A stretch of 64,000 nucleotides of DNA from Flavobacteriales bacterium (GTDB taxonomy: Bacteria; Bacteroidota; Bacteroidia; Flavobacteriales_C; GCA-002722245), in contig JAHEZL010000007.1 of assembly GCA_023251095.1 (NCBI GenBank), positions 79,136-143,135 of the forward strand, in the 5' to 3' direction. A program made the position numbers and the translations under genes. Position 1 is the stretch's first letter. Every line of letters begins with the position of its first letter. This document shows positions 26,751 through 37,323 of the stretch, one piece after another. Below the pieces are notes generated by a model. It saw only the letters and a program-made list of their open reading frames with translations, made no database searches and had not been told where the DNA came from.

Positions 26751-29357
26751 ATGACGTCTGCTGAAATTCGTGAGCAGTTTTTAAAGTTTTTTGAAAGCAA
26801 GGGACACCAGATTGTGGCTTCCGCTCCAATGGTTGTTAAAAATGATCCAACCCTTATGTTTACCAACGCGGGGATGAATCAGTTCAAAGATATTTTCCTT
26901 GGCAATGCGCCGGTGAAACATCCGCGAATTGCCAATACCCAAAAATGTTTGAGAGTATCAGGAAAGCATAATGACCTGGAAGAAGTAGGTGTTGATACTT
27001 ACCATCATACCATGTTTGAAATGCTGGGTAACTGGTCCTTTGGTGATTATTTTAAAAAGGATGCTATTCAGTGGGCCTGGGAATTACTCACAGATGTTTA
27101 CAAAATCGACAAAGATCGTTTGTATGTTACCGTGTTTGAAGGTGACAAAGACAGTAATCTTGGATTCGATCAGGAGGCTTACGACGAGTGGAAAAAATAC
27201 ATTGCCGAAGACAGAATTCTCAACGGAAATAAAAAAGATAATTTTTGGGAAATGGGCGATCAGGGTCCATGCGGACCGTGCTCTGAAATTCATTACGATG
27301 GTCGGCCCGATGCTGAAAGAAAGAAAACTTCGGGTGCTGGTTTAGTAAACAACGACGATCCGCAGGTGATTGAAATATGGAACAACGTGTTCATGGAATT
27401 CAATCGCAAGGCTGATGGAAGTTTAGAAAAATTACCGGCACAACATGTAGATACAGGAATGGGCTTTGAGCGTTTGGTGCGTGTGATGCAAGGAAAATCA
27501 TCTAACTACGACACCGATGTTTTTACACCTACCATCAAAAGAATTGAAGAATTAACCGACAATAAATACGGAGAAACTGAAACCACGGATATCGCTATCC
27601 GCGTGATTTCAGATCATATCCGTGCGGTGTCTTTTGCTATTGCTGACGGACAAATGCCTTCTAACACAGGTGCAGGTTATGTGATTCGTAGAATCTTGCG
27701 TCGTGCCGTTCGTTATGGTTACAGCAAGCTGGGAATGAATGATGCTTTCATTTATCATTTGGTACAAGTGCTTTCTGATGAAATGGGAAAATTCTTTCCG
27801 GAGTTGGTGAAACAAAAAGACTTTATTGAAAAGGTAATTAAAGAAGAGGAATTGAACTTCCTCAAAACCTTAGAAAAAGGAATCGTAAAATTTGAAGCGA
27901 AAGCGAAAAGCGCATCCTCAAAAGTGATTGACGGAGCTTTTGCTTTTGAACTCTTTGATACTTTCGGCTTCCCTGTGGATTTAACGGATTTGCTGGCCCG
28001 TGAAAAAGGATTGTCGGTTGATATGAAAGGTTTTCAGGCCGAACTGGACAAACAAAAAGACCGTTCACGTGCTGCATCAGTAGTTGAAACCGATGATTGG
28101 GTTTCTGTAAACAGCGGCGAAGGCAAATTTGTGGGTTATGATCAACTGGAAGTTGCTTCTAAAATTTTGCGCTATCGTAAAGTAAAAGCAAAAGGAAAAG
28201 AATTGGTGCAGGTGGAATTGGAAACTACTCCGTTTTATGCGGAGGGTGGCGGACAAGTGGGCGACCGCGGATATTTAGAAGTAGCCGGAGAAAAATATTC
28301 AGTATTGGATTGCAAAAAAGAAAATGGAGTTTTTCTTCATTTCTTAGATAAATTACCCAATGATGTAAAAGCAGAAGTGAAAGCAGTGGTGAACAAAAAC
28401 AAACGTTCTTCTACCGAAGCAAATCACTCGGCTACACACTTGCTGCATTACGCATTGCGCAAGGTGTTGGGAACACATGTAGAGCAAAAAGGATCTTTGG
28501 TAAATGAAAATAATTTACGTTTCGACTTCTCTCATTTTCAAAAAGTGAGTGAATCGGAAATGATGGAGATTCAGGAAATTGTAAACAATAATATCCGCTC
28601 CAATATTCCTTTGCAGGAAGAAAGAGCCATCGCTATTGATGAAGCGAAAAAACGCGGAGCCATGGCTTTGTTTGGTGAAAAATACGGTGATAAAGTACGT
28701 ATGGTTCAATTTGGCGAATCGGTGGAATTGTGTGGAGGATGTCATGTGCATTCAACCGGTGCAATCGGGAAAGTAATTATTCTTTCCGAAGGTGCTGTTG
28801 CTGCCGGGATTCGTAGGATAGAAGCCATTACCGGAGAAAAAGCAGATGCTTATATCAACGAGCAATTACAACTTTTACAGGAAGTAAAAGAGGTGATGAA
28901 AAATCCGAAAGACATTAAAAAATCTTTGCAACTTTTATTAGATGACAATACGCGTTTGACCAAAGAAATTTCTTCTTTGTTAAATGAAAAAGCAAAAGGA
29001 ATAAAATCAGGATTGCTCACTAAAGTAGAGCAGGTGAATGGCGTTAGCTTCCTTGCTGAAAAAATTGATTTAGATTCTGCTGATGCTTTGAAAGATTTGT
29101 GTTTCCAGCTGAAAGCCGAGGTGCCTAATTTATTTATGGTGCTCGCTGCTGAAGTGGGAGGGAAGCCGAATTTAAGTGTGGTGATCAATGAAGAACTGGT
29201 GAAAAATAAATCATTGAATGCATCCAATATTGTTCGTGAACTGGCCAAAGAAATTCAAGGCGGCGGTGGCGGACAAGCTTTTTATGCCAATGCAGGAGGA
29301 ACTAATTTGAATGGGATTTCAAGCGCGTTGAGTAAGGCGAAACAATTTATTGCATAA
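26751..29357 (+). CDS. alaS: Alanyl-tRNA synthetase
   Basis: [69 protein letters not shown]. Confidence 0.97.
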   Translation: MTSAEIREQFLKFFESKGHQIVASAPMVVKNDPTLMFTNAGMNQFKDIFLGNAPVKHPRIANTQKCLRVSGKHNDLEEVGVDTYHHTMFEMLGNWSFGDYFKKDAIQWAWELLTDVYKIDKDRLYVTVFEGDKDSNLGFDQEAYDEWKKYIAEDRILNGNKKDNFWEMGDQGPCGPCSEIHYDGRPDAERKKTSGAGLVNNDDPQVIEIWNNVFMEFNRKADGSLEKLPAQHVDTGMGFERLVRVMQGKSSNYDTDVFTPTIKRIEELTDNKYGETETTDIAIRVISDHIRAVSFAIADGQMPSNTGAGYVIRRILRRAVRYGYSKLGMNDAFIYHLVQVLSDEMGKFFPELVKQKDFIEKVIKEEELNFLKTLEKGIVKFEAKAKSASSKVIDGAFAFELFDTFGFPVDLTDLLAREKGLSVDMKGFQAELDKQKDRSRAASVVETDDWVSVNSGEGKFVGYDQLEVASKILRYRKVKAKGKELVQVELETTPFYAEGGGQVGDRGYLEVAGEKYSVLDCKKENGVFLHFLDKLPNDVKAEVKAVVNKNKRSSTEANHSATHLLHYALRKVLGTHVEQKGSLVNENNLRFDFSHFQKVSESEMMEIQEIVNNNIRSNIPLQEERAIAIDEAKKRGAMALFGEKYGDKVRMVQFGESVELCGGCHVHSTGAIGKVIILSEGAVAAGIRRIEAITGEKADAYINEQLQLLQEVKEVMKNPKDIKKSLQLLLDDNTRLTKEISSLLNEKAKGIKSGLLTKVEQVNGVSFLAEKIDLDSADALKDLCFQLKAEVPNLFMVLAAEVGGKPNLSVVINEELVKNKSLNASNIVRELAKEIQGGGGGQAFYANAGGTNLNGISSALSKAKQFIA

Positions 29358-29364
29358 GGTGTTC

Positions 29365-29435
29365 GTAGAGACGCAAGATTTTGCGTCTCCAAAAACATTC
29401 AGACTATTCAAAGACGCAAAATCTTGCGTCTCTAC
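29365..29435. repeat. Bipartite GTAGAGACGC-type hairpin repeat, copy 2
   Basis: GTAGAGACGCAAGATTTTGCGTCTC ... AGACGCAAAATCTTGCGTCTCTAC; related to 2196-2270. Confidence 0.9.
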
Positions 29436-29562
29436 AACCCCTTATTTTTCAGGACTTGTTAATATGTTCATAAAAAAAATGAAAATAGTATCCCTGCAAT
29501 TTCCATTTGTCGCGAAATAATTAAAACTTAGTTCCTGTTAATCAAAAAAAACATAATTTCAA

Positions 29563-30180
29563 ATGATCCATCCCGACACTGAAGTCAGGCATGTAAGCGA
29601 CCAAATCGGTTACGGCGTTTTCGCAAAAAAACTAATCCCAAAAGGAACAATCGTATATGCTAAAGACAGCCTTGAAATAGAGGTGACTGATACACAATAC
29701 GCGAAACACAACAAAACAATGCAGGATGTAATTGAAAAATACTCTTACATTGATGAGCGTGGCATCAGAATCCTGAGCTGGGATTTTGCAAAATATGTAA
29801 ATCACAATTGCAACAGAAATACTATCAGCACAGGCTACGGCTTTGAAGTCGCTATTCGTGATATTCAAGCAGGAGACGAAATCACTGATGAGTATGGAAT
29901 ATTTAATCTCGATGGTTCTTTCCCTTGCGGATGCGGAGCAAAAAATTGCAGAGGAATTATTCAGCCGGAAGATCTGGACAATTTAGCTCCTATCTGGGAT
30001 GTTGAAATTAAAGATGCTTTAATGAACTTGTTTAAAGTGGACCAACCTTTGTTTCATTTGGTAGATGAGAAAACTAAAAAAGCTTTGGATGCTTTATTTT
30101 TAGATCAATCTAAGTTTAAATCTATCCGCAACTTGCGCTGCCAAAAAAAAAGTGATGCCAAAGTAATGGCAAGAAAATAA
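29563..30180 (+). CDS. SET-domain protein with post-SET cysteine motif
   Basis: QIGYGVFAKKLIPKGTIVY; FAKYVNHNCNRNT; AGDEITDEYGIFN; CGCGAKNCRG. Confidence 0.88.
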   Translation: MIHPDTEVRHVSDQIGYGVFAKKLIPKGTIVYAKDSLEIEVTDTQYAKHNKTMQDVIEKYSYIDERGIRILSWDFAKYVNHNCNRNTISTGYGFEVAIRDIQAGDEITDEYGIFNLDGSFPCGCGAKNCRGIIQPEDLDNLAPIWDVEIKDALMNLFKVDQPLFHLVDEKTKKALDALFLDQSKFKSIRNLRCQKKSDAKVMARK

Positions 30181-30201
30181 GATCTGAATTCTTGAAAAGA
30201 G

Positions 30202-30233
30202 AAAGTCCCGCAATAAAATGCGGGACTTTTTTT
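30202..30233 (+). terminator. Rho-independent terminator
   Basis: AAAGTCCCGCaataaaatGCGGGACTTTTTTT after the SET gene. Confidence 0.88.
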
Positions 30234-30264
30234 GTTGTGGCTTACTTCGATTTCCCCTCTACGT

Positions 30265-30381
30265 TCATTGCGAAATTTTTGTACTCAAAAATGAAGCAAA
30301 CTGCTTGTACGCGTTCTTATTTTTTAATTACTTAACCAATATGAGTTTGCTTCATTTTTGAGTACAAAAATTTCGCAATGA
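30265..30381. repeat. 38-bp perfect inverted repeat with 41-nt loop
   Basis: TCATTGCGAAATTTTTGTACTCAAAAATGAAGCAAACT (30265-30302) and its exact reverse complement (30344-30381). Confidence 0.96.
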
Positions 30382-30437
30382 CGTAGGGCGCAAATGACGT
30401 AAAGGGCAATAATGGAGTGGCGGAGTTATTAAATAAT

Positions 30438-33400
30438 TTACACCCTCACCGCAAACACACACACATCATCCACCTGATCCAAACTTCCTTTCCATTGGAT
30501 GAAATAATCTTCCACCATTTTTTTCTGCGTTTGCATGTCTTTTTCGCAAATAGAAATCAGTAATTCCCTAAAAGCTTTGCTTTTCAGTTTTTTACCATTT
30601 GGTCCGCCAAACTGATCTGCATATCCATCGGTAGTGGAATAAATAATATCGCCTTTTTGCAATTGAAGGGTGTGGTTGGTAAACGCTTGTCGGTGGTCAA
30701 ATAAACCAATCGGTTGGAAGTCGGCTTTCAGCATAATCGGTTCACCTTTTCTAAGGATAAGCAAAGGATTATTGGCGCCGGCATATTCCAGAATCAGTGT
30801 TTCGGTATCGATGGAACAAAGCGCAAGGTCCATTCCGTCTTTTACGTTTTCTCCAAAATCCTGAAAGCGTTGGAGGAGCAAAACAGTAACGATGTCGAGG
30901 ATTTCGGCCGGACTGGCAATATCCATATCCTTTATTGCTTTCGTAAGTAGGTTGCTGCACAACACGCTCATCAATGCGCCGGGAACACCATGGCCGGTAC
31001 AATCGGCAGCAGAGAAATAAATTTTATTTCCTTTTTTTTCTGAGTAATAAAAATCTCCCGATACAATATCCTTTGGAAGGTATACTATAAAGTAATTGCT
31101 TAAATACTCATCGATTTGTGCTTGCTTAGGCAACATGGCCTGTTGAATTCTTTTGGCGTAGGTGATACTGCCCAGTATTTCTTTGTTCTTTTGAATGGAG
31201 ATGTTTTTTTGTTCTTCGATGATGTTTTTTTGTCCGCGTACAACCGACAATACTTTTCTGATTCGGGTATAAGAGTATATCCATGAACCCACAATGACCA
31301 AACACAAAATAAGGAACCACGTAGTTTTATAAAATGGTTTTTTAATGGTAAAAGAAAATTTGATGGAGCTTTGTCTTTCAAATTTAGGATTGTCGCTGAT
31401 TTTTACTTCAAAGGTATAGTCGCCGGGAGGCAATTGAGAATAGATGGTTGAATTAACATTTTGATCCAGCGACCATGATTTGTCGTTGCCATGCAAAATA
31501 AAACTGTAATGTAAGTTTTTTTGTTCTTTTAAACTGATGGCGCGGAATTCAAAAGTAAGATGATTTAAACTAGGCGGTAAGGCAAGATTGATGGGCAAAC
31601 CCTGGTCATCAAATCCGTCAGAATATTCGGCTAATAAATCTTCATTGCCCAATACCTTAACAGATAAATGGAGTTTTGGTTTTAATTTATAATTGAAATA
31701 AAATTCGGGACGGTAAATTGTTAATCCGTGACTAGTACCAAACCAAATGTGATTTGTTTTGTCAACGTAAATGGAATTCACATTACATTCTTTCCCTAAA
31801 AATCCATCGTCTTTTGAGAAAAATTTTGAATTTATTTTATTGTCATGCATGGTGATTTTAAGTACCCCGTTGGGGAGTCCGGCCCATAAATTATTTTGCT
31901 TATCAAAAACGATAGAATAAATGGCATCCAGTTCTAAATGGTCTTTAATAATAATTTTTCTGAAGGCATTGTATTTAAATTCAAAGATCCCTTCGTTGGT
32001 GGCAAACCAAAGGTTTTTATCCTTGTTTCGGGTGATACATCTTACACGTGTGTCAGTGAATCCTTCTTTTTTTCCGAAAGTTGTTATTTCTTCTTTGTCT
32101 TTGATTAACAAACCTTCTTCCAATCCGAAATACAGTTTATTGCCTTCATCCTGAAAAATGGCGAACACATTTTGTTCTTTGTTTTTGGGATTTTTCCATT
32201 TAACGATGTTGTTGTTTTCCAGATTACAAATACCGGCGGCGGTGCCTATCCATAATTTATTGGTGTTGTCGAGAAATACCGACAAGCATTTGGCCATTAC
32301 TCTTTCATTTTTTTCGGCGTAGTAGGTGGCAACGTATTTATTGTTTTCAAATTTAATGACACCATATTCGGTAGCGAGCCACAAAATATGGTTGACTTTA
32401 TCGTAAGCGCCCGAATGAATTTCGTTGCCTATGAGGTCTTTTCTGACTTTGCTTAAATCAACTTTTACAAAAGAGTTTTCTTTAGGATTGTATAAACTGA
32501 ATCCATTGATGGTTCCGATGCAAAATACATTTTCATCAATGGGAGTAATAGAAGTAATGTTGTTGTTATTGAAATGTTCTTCAACATCGTAATTGATAAA
32601 TTCTTCGCTGGAAAGATTGGATATGCCATTTACGTTTGAAATAAACCACAAGGATTTTTCATTGTCTTCTTTTATCTGCCATACATAATTATCTACCAAG
32701 CCATTTTCTATGGTGAAGTGATCAAATTTATTATTCCGGTGCACATATACACCGTTGTTGCTGCCCAGCCAGATGTTTCCACGGGAATCTTTGCTGATGT
32801 GATAAAACTGGATATTGTCAAAATTGAGTGCTTCAATTTTTTCTATCACATTGTTTTTTAGTTCATGTAATCCTTTTCTTCCTGCCAGCCAGTAGGTATT
32901 ATCGCCTACTTCTAAAATGGAAAACAGACCGTTGTTTACATTCACACTGTCTAATGAAAAGGAGATGTAATTTTTTCCGTCGAATTTTATTAACCCGTCA
33001 TATAGGGTACAAAACCAAATGTTGCCTTTACTGTCTTCGTAAATATTGTAAACCGGTTTTTTACCTACGATGGTGTCTTTAATGGGAGAGAGTGAATTTT
33101 TTACTAAAAGCTGAGCTCCTTCATGCGTGGCAATCCATATATTGTTTTTGGAATCTTTAAATGTTTTGTAAACCCTGCTGTGATTGAGTCCTTGCTCTTT
33201 CCCAAAAACTTTAACGCTATCTCCTGTTAATACAGCCAATCCGTTATTGGTAGAAATAAAATAGCTCTTGTTGTACTTTTCAATGTTGTAAATAGTTTGA
33301 TCGGGAAGGCCTTCTTTTTTACCTATTATTTTAAAATCAATTCCATTGAATTTATTGATCCCGCCGTTGTTGGTCCCTAACCAAAGCGTATTGTCGTCGT

Positions 33401-33572
33401 CTTGAAACACACATAAAACCTGTGATGCAGAGAGTCCGTTTTCAGTAGTGTAATTATTGAAAGGTAGTTTTTGAGCGCTGACAGAAACAACGAAGCCTAG
33501 AGTGAAAACAATAGAGATACACTTGCTTTTTAAAGCAGGGATTTTGAAAATATTCAGTAGAGTGTTGTTCAT
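30438..33572 (-). CDS. Two-component-regulator-type propeller (Reg_prop/Y_Y_Y) fused to SpoIIE/PP2C serine phosphatase
   Basis: Repeated DxxxxLWxGTxxGI blades; ...PPGDYTFEVKISDN Y_Y_Y; TM; VSGDFYYSEKKGNKIYFSAADCTGHGVPGALMSVL; start set at MNNTLLNIFKI. Confidence 0.9.
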   Translation of the reverse strand: MNNTLLNIFKIPALKSKCISIVFTLGFVVSVSAQKLPFNNYTTENGLSASQVLCVFQDDDNTLWLGTNNGGINKFNGIDFKIIGKKEGLPDQTIYNIEKYNKSYFISTNNGLAVLTGDSVKVFGKEQGLNHSRVYKTFKDSKNNIWIATHEGAQLLVKNSLSPIKDTIVGKKPVYNIYEDSKGNIWFCTLYDGLIKFDGKNYISFSLDSVNVNNGLFSILEVGDNTYWLAGRKGLHELKNNVIEKIEALNFDNIQFYHISKDSRGNIWLGSNNGVYVHRNNKFDHFTIENGLVDNYVWQIKEDNEKSLWFISNVNGISNLSSEEFINYDVEEHFNNNNITSITPIDENVFCIGTINGFSLYNPKENSFVKVDLSKVRKDLIGNEIHSGAYDKVNHILWLATEYGVIKFENNKYVATYYAEKNERVMAKCLSVFLDNTNKLWIGTAAGICNLENNNIVKWKNPKNKEQNVFAIFQDEGNKLYFGLEEGLLIKDKEEITTFGKKEGFTDTRVRCITRNKDKNLWFATNEGIFEFKYNAFRKIIIKDHLELDAIYSIVFDKQNNLWAGLPNGVLKITMHDNKINSKFFSKDDGFLGKECNVNSIYVDKTNHIWFGTSHGLTIYRPEFYFNYKLKPKLHLSVKVLGNEDLLAEYSDGFDDQGLPINLALPPSLNHLTFEFRAISLKEQKNLHYSFILHGNDKSWSLDQNVNSTIYSQLPPGDYTFEVKISDNPKFERQSSIKFSFTIKKPFYKTTWFLILCLVIVGSWIYSYTRIRKVLSVVRGQKNIIEEQKNISIQKNKEILGSITYAKRIQQAMLPKQAQIDEYLSNYFIVYLPKDIVSGDFYYSEKKGNKIYFSAADCTGHGVPGALMSVLCSNLLTKAIKDMDIASPAEILDIVTVLLLQRFQDFGENVKDGMDLALCSIDTETLILEYAGANNPLLILRKGEPIMLKADFQPIGLFDHRQAFTNHTLQLQKGDIIYSTTDGYADQFGGPNGKKLKSKAFRELLISICEKDMQTQKKMVEDYFIQWKGSLDQVDDVCVFAVRV

Positions 33573-33752
33573 CTGATTAATTAACAATGGAAACTTACAC
33601 AATAGGCTTTAGCTATGCAAATTTATGCTTTAATTTTGCGCTATGAATTGTGTTTTTCTGCTGCTGAAAAATAAGTAAAACCTATTCTTTATTTTTACCG
33701 TTATACGAATGCCGAAAAGCAATTTACCTACTGTCAATTTTTTAAAAAACAT

Positions 33753-36700
33753 ATGAAAAAACTCATACTCCTCCTTATTATATTCGCTGTAAGCTCAGGG
33801 ATTCATGCTCAGGTATGGAATCAGATTATTAAAGAAGCAGCTAACGACAGGGCAGCGGATGACAAATATGGGTGGTCGGTGGCAATTTCTAATAATTATG
33901 CTGTGGTGGGTGCTCCTTACGAAGACGAGGATGATGCAGGCATAAATACCAAAACAGATGCAGGTTCGGCGTATATTTTAGAGAATGTAGGCGGAGTGTG
34001 GACTCAGATTCAAAAAATTGTAGCTTCCGACAGGCAGCCAGGTGATATGTTTGGTTCGGCGGTGTCCATCTCAGGCAATTACATATTTGTAGCAGCTTTA
34101 AATGAAGATGATGATGCGGGCGGTGCAAACCCTATGCCTGCAGCAGGTTCGGTATATGTTTTTCATTTTGGCGGAAGCAAATGGACGCAAACGCAAAAGA
34201 TGGTAGCTCCCGATCGTGATGCAGATGATGCTTTCGGTTGGTCTGTATCGGTATCCTCTAATTTTGCTATCATCAGTGCCCGAAATGAAGATTATGATAT
34301 TACTGGTGCAAATCCTCTGGCAAATGCTGGTGCGGCTTATATTTTTTCAAATGTGGGAGGTACGTGGAGTTTCTTGCAAAAAGTAGTAGCTCCCGACAGA
34401 ACAGCAATAGATTATTTTGGATACTCAGTAGCGATGGATGGTAACTATGCTGTTGTTGGTGCCGGGAACAGCGGTTTGGATTTAGCAGGTGCTAATCCGT
34501 TGACAGATGCCGGTGCGGCATATGTCTATAGAAATAATGCAGGAACATGGGTTTATTTGCAAAAAATAGTTGCTTCCGACAGGGCAGGAGGAGCTAATTT
34601 TGGCCTTTCGGTAGCTATTTCAAGTGATTTTTTAATTGTTGGTGCGCTTAGTGAAAACAGGGATGCCGGGGGTGGTAACCTATTGGTGTCGGCAGGTGCC
34701 GCTTATATCTTTAACAATGTGGCAGGTACATGGACGCAAACTCAAAAGCTGGTTGCTTCCGATAGGGCGACAACGGATAATTTCGGGAGCGCTGTTGCCA
34801 TTTCTGGTAATTACGCCATTGTAGGAGCTATGGATGAAGATGAAGATATGGTAGGCTTAAGTACTTTGACAGATGCGGGATCTGCTTATGTTTTTAAAAA
34901 TGTTTCGGGACTTTGGGGACAACAAAAAAAGCTGGATGCACTTGACAGAGCTGCCGGTGATTTCTTTTCTTATTCGGTAGGAATAAGTAATGATTTTGCT
35001 ATAGTGGGTGCAATTGCCGGAGACCTGGATGCGGGAAGTACCAATCCATTGAATGATGCAGGTTGCGCTTATATATTCAACTCCAATGAAAAAATAAAAG
35101 GAGGGGTGTATACTATCGGTGGTATAAATCCGAAATTTCCTACCATCACTGCTGCTGTTACATCGTTAAATGCAAATGGAATTGATGGCGTTGTAAATTT
35201 CAAAATCCGTCCGGGTGTTTACAATGAGCAATTCACCATTGGCAATTTTGCGAAATATACGCCTGCCGATTCTGTGATTTTTGAATCGGAAACAGGAAAT
35301 AATGATGTTATTATCCGTCACACAGCAACTACCGTGGCCGATAATCATATTCTTACTTTAAATAGTTCGTTCGGAGTTACTTTTAAAAATGTCACTTTTT
35401 CTTCCACCGGAAGTAACCTGTACTTTACCTGTGTTAAAGCATTGACGGGGTCTTCAAGTATTAATTTTGTGAATGTTCGTTTTCTGGGCGACCAATCGGC
35501 TGCCAGTGGAGGGCTTTTCGAAGTAAATAATGCCATTTATAAATTAAGTGTTGTCAATTGTTCTTTTGATGGCGGAGGGAATGCTTTGATGGTGACAGGA
35601 GGAACTCCGTCGAGTATGATTAATATTATTGGAAATGTATTTCGTAATCAATCGGCCAATGTGATTAATCTGGATAAATGCAAAGATCTGAACATCTTCA
35701 AAAATGATATTGAATGTTCTTTCGGATACGGATTAATGCTCAATCAGGGAGGAGCAGCTTACATTATCAATAATAAAATAAATTCATTGGCAAGTGGGAT
35801 GCAGCTCACCAATGTTTACAATACTTTCAATAAGCCGATTAAAATAATTAACAACAGAATTTCTGTAGCTAAAACCGGTTTGAATATTACCACCAGCGGA
35901 GATATGCTGATTTATCACAATTCAATTATTTCAACATCTACCAGTACAGCTGAGGCTGCTGTCAACCTAAGTTATATTGATAGTACGGAGTTTAAAAATA
36001 ACCTGGTGCTAAACACTTTCGGTAATGTGATGTTCTTCAATACGCCGTCTTACTTGTATATAAAAATTAATAACAATCGATATGTAGCCAATGTTACTAC
36101 CTTCAGCTCTATGCCAAATGCTGCTAGTCTTTCTATTTGGAATTCCACTACGGGGTTTGATGCACAATCTACCACCACCGGTACTTTACCTATGTTTGTG
36201 AACAACGATGCTTCGATGTTGAAATTGATTCCGGGGAATACCTTCAGTCAATTGAAAAGTACTCTGGATTTAACCAACACGGTTCCTAAGGATTTTGAAG
36301 GTCAGCAAAGATCTTCTTCTCCTTTTTACGGGGCAGATGAATTTGTTTATGCAGGCGTACCTCAATCGTATTTGAGAGGTGTAATTACTTTTGGTTCTGA
36401 TACCTTGAGAGCAGGCAGAATTATTTTGTATGCCGATTCCTCCAATAACCACAGGTTTGATATGATTGCTTCTGCAGTGATTAATCATAACGGATTTTAT
36501 GAAATTAATAACTTCACCCGAAGAAATTATATTCTTAAAGTTTTGCCTGATTCACTGCAATATCCAGCATTGATACCTACTTATTTCGGTAAAAAATTCG
36601 AATGGGATTCAGCAGCGGTTTTTATGCCCGATTCAAATATATTCACCATCAAAAATGTGGATGTGATTCAAATGGGAATCCTGACTGCCGCCACAGCAAA

Positions 36701-37262
36701 AATCAGCGGTTATGTATATGAAGACGGAAGCTTAAAAACCAACGATCCTATTCCCGGATTAGATATTATTTTAGATAAAATTCCGCCGTCCACTTCGGTG
36801 AAAATGACTAAAACAGATGCCAATGGATATTATGAATTCAGTGGTTTGTCCAGTGGGGATTATGTGGTGAAAATGGATATTCCCGGACTGGAAACTGATT
36901 CTCTTTATTCCTTAACTCTTGCTGCCGATGATACAGTGATGGCGGAAATGAACTATTGCGTGGATTCTTTAATTTATACTTGTAAGAGTGGTACAGGAGT
37001 ACAAAGCATTCAAAAGAAAAACGAAAGTTTACATATTTTTCCAAATCCATTTGATGAATTTGTGAAAGTACTTTTGCCTGATGGAAATGCGATGTATGCA
37101 TTGCAGGTATATGATCTTTTAGGAAACCAGGTGCTTGCGAAATCTAACTTAAGTGCAGGTGTTTTCGAACTCAATACTGCTGATGTACAATCGGGAATTT
37201 ATTTTGTTAAAGTAGTGTCCGATAAAGGACTCATCAGCGAAAGTAAACTGATGAAGAAATAG
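33753..37262 (+). CDS. FG-GAP/integrin-alpha-like repeat protein fused to beta-helix, SdrD/B-like module and T9SS CTD
   Basis: Seven copies of (V)ASDRAxxDxFGxSVAISxxYAIVGA...DxDAGG...AGAAYIF; then beta-helix and IPGLDIILDKIPPSTSVKMTKTDANGYYEF; CTD. Confidence 0.85.
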   Translation: MKKLILLLIIFAVSSGIHAQVWNQIIKEAANDRAADDKYGWSVAISNNYAVVGAPYEDEDDAGINTKTDAGSAYILENVGGVWTQIQKIVASDRQPGDMFGSAVSISGNYIFVAALNEDDDAGGANPMPAAGSVYVFHFGGSKWTQTQKMVAPDRDADDAFGWSVSVSSNFAIISARNEDYDITGANPLANAGAAYIFSNVGGTWSFLQKVVAPDRTAIDYFGYSVAMDGNYAVVGAGNSGLDLAGANPLTDAGAAYVYRNNAGTWVYLQKIVASDRAGGANFGLSVAISSDFLIVGALSENRDAGGGNLLVSAGAAYIFNNVAGTWTQTQKLVASDRATTDNFGSAVAISGNYAIVGAMDEDEDMVGLSTLTDAGSAYVFKNVSGLWGQQKKLDALDRAAGDFFSYSVGISNDFAIVGAIAGDLDAGSTNPLNDAGCAYIFNSNEKIKGGVYTIGGINPKFPTITAAVTSLNANGIDGVVNFKIRPGVYNEQFTIGNFAKYTPADSVIFESETGNNDVIIRHTATTVADNHILTLNSSFGVTFKNVTFSSTGSNLYFTCVKALTGSSSINFVNVRFLGDQSAASGGLFEVNNAIYKLSVVNCSFDGGGNALMVTGGTPSSMINIIGNVFRNQSANVINLDKCKDLNIFKNDIECSFGYGLMLNQGGAAYIINNKINSLASGMQLTNVYNTFNKPIKIINNRISVAKTGLNITTSGDMLIYHNSIISTSTSTAEAAVNLSYIDSTEFKNNLVLNTFGNVMFFNTPSYLYIKINNNRYVANVTTFSSMPNAASLSIWNSTTGFDAQSTTTGTLPMFVNNDASMLKLIPGNTFSQLKSTLDLTNTVPKDFEGQQRSSSPFYGADEFVYAGVPQSYLRGVITFGSDTLRAGRIILYADSSNNHRFDMIASAVINHNGFYEINNFTRRNYILKVLPDSLQYPALIPTYFGKKFEWDSAAVFMPDSNIFTIKNVDVIQMGILTAATAKISGYVYEDGSLKTNDPIPGLDIILDKIPPSTSVKMTKTDANGYYEFSGLSSGDYVVKMDIPGLETDSLYSLTLAADDTVMAEMNYCVDSLIYTCKSGTGVQSIQKKNESLHIFPNPFDEFVKVLLPDGNAMYALQVYDLLGNQVLAKSNLSAGVFELNTADVQSGIYFVKVVSDKGLISESKLMKK
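33831..35082 (+). repeat. Seven tandem ~180-nt coding repeats (FG-GAP blades)
   Basis: Recurring DR..xDxFGxSVxIS and GAAYIFxNxxGTW motifs across the translated region. Confidence 0.85.
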
Positions 37263-37323
37263 TAAAGTTTTATTTTCAGTTTTACTGCCTTATATTTAGT
37301 GCTCATTATAAGGTTGTTAAGTC

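Noticed and set aside
28850-29248. 132-aa minus-strand ORF inside alaS
   Set aside because: Fully antisense to alaS; no domain or start context.
33831-35082. Possible CRISPR-like or satellite repeat array
   Set aside because: Repeats are ~180 nt, in frame and encode FG-GAP blades; no short identical repeats or spacers.
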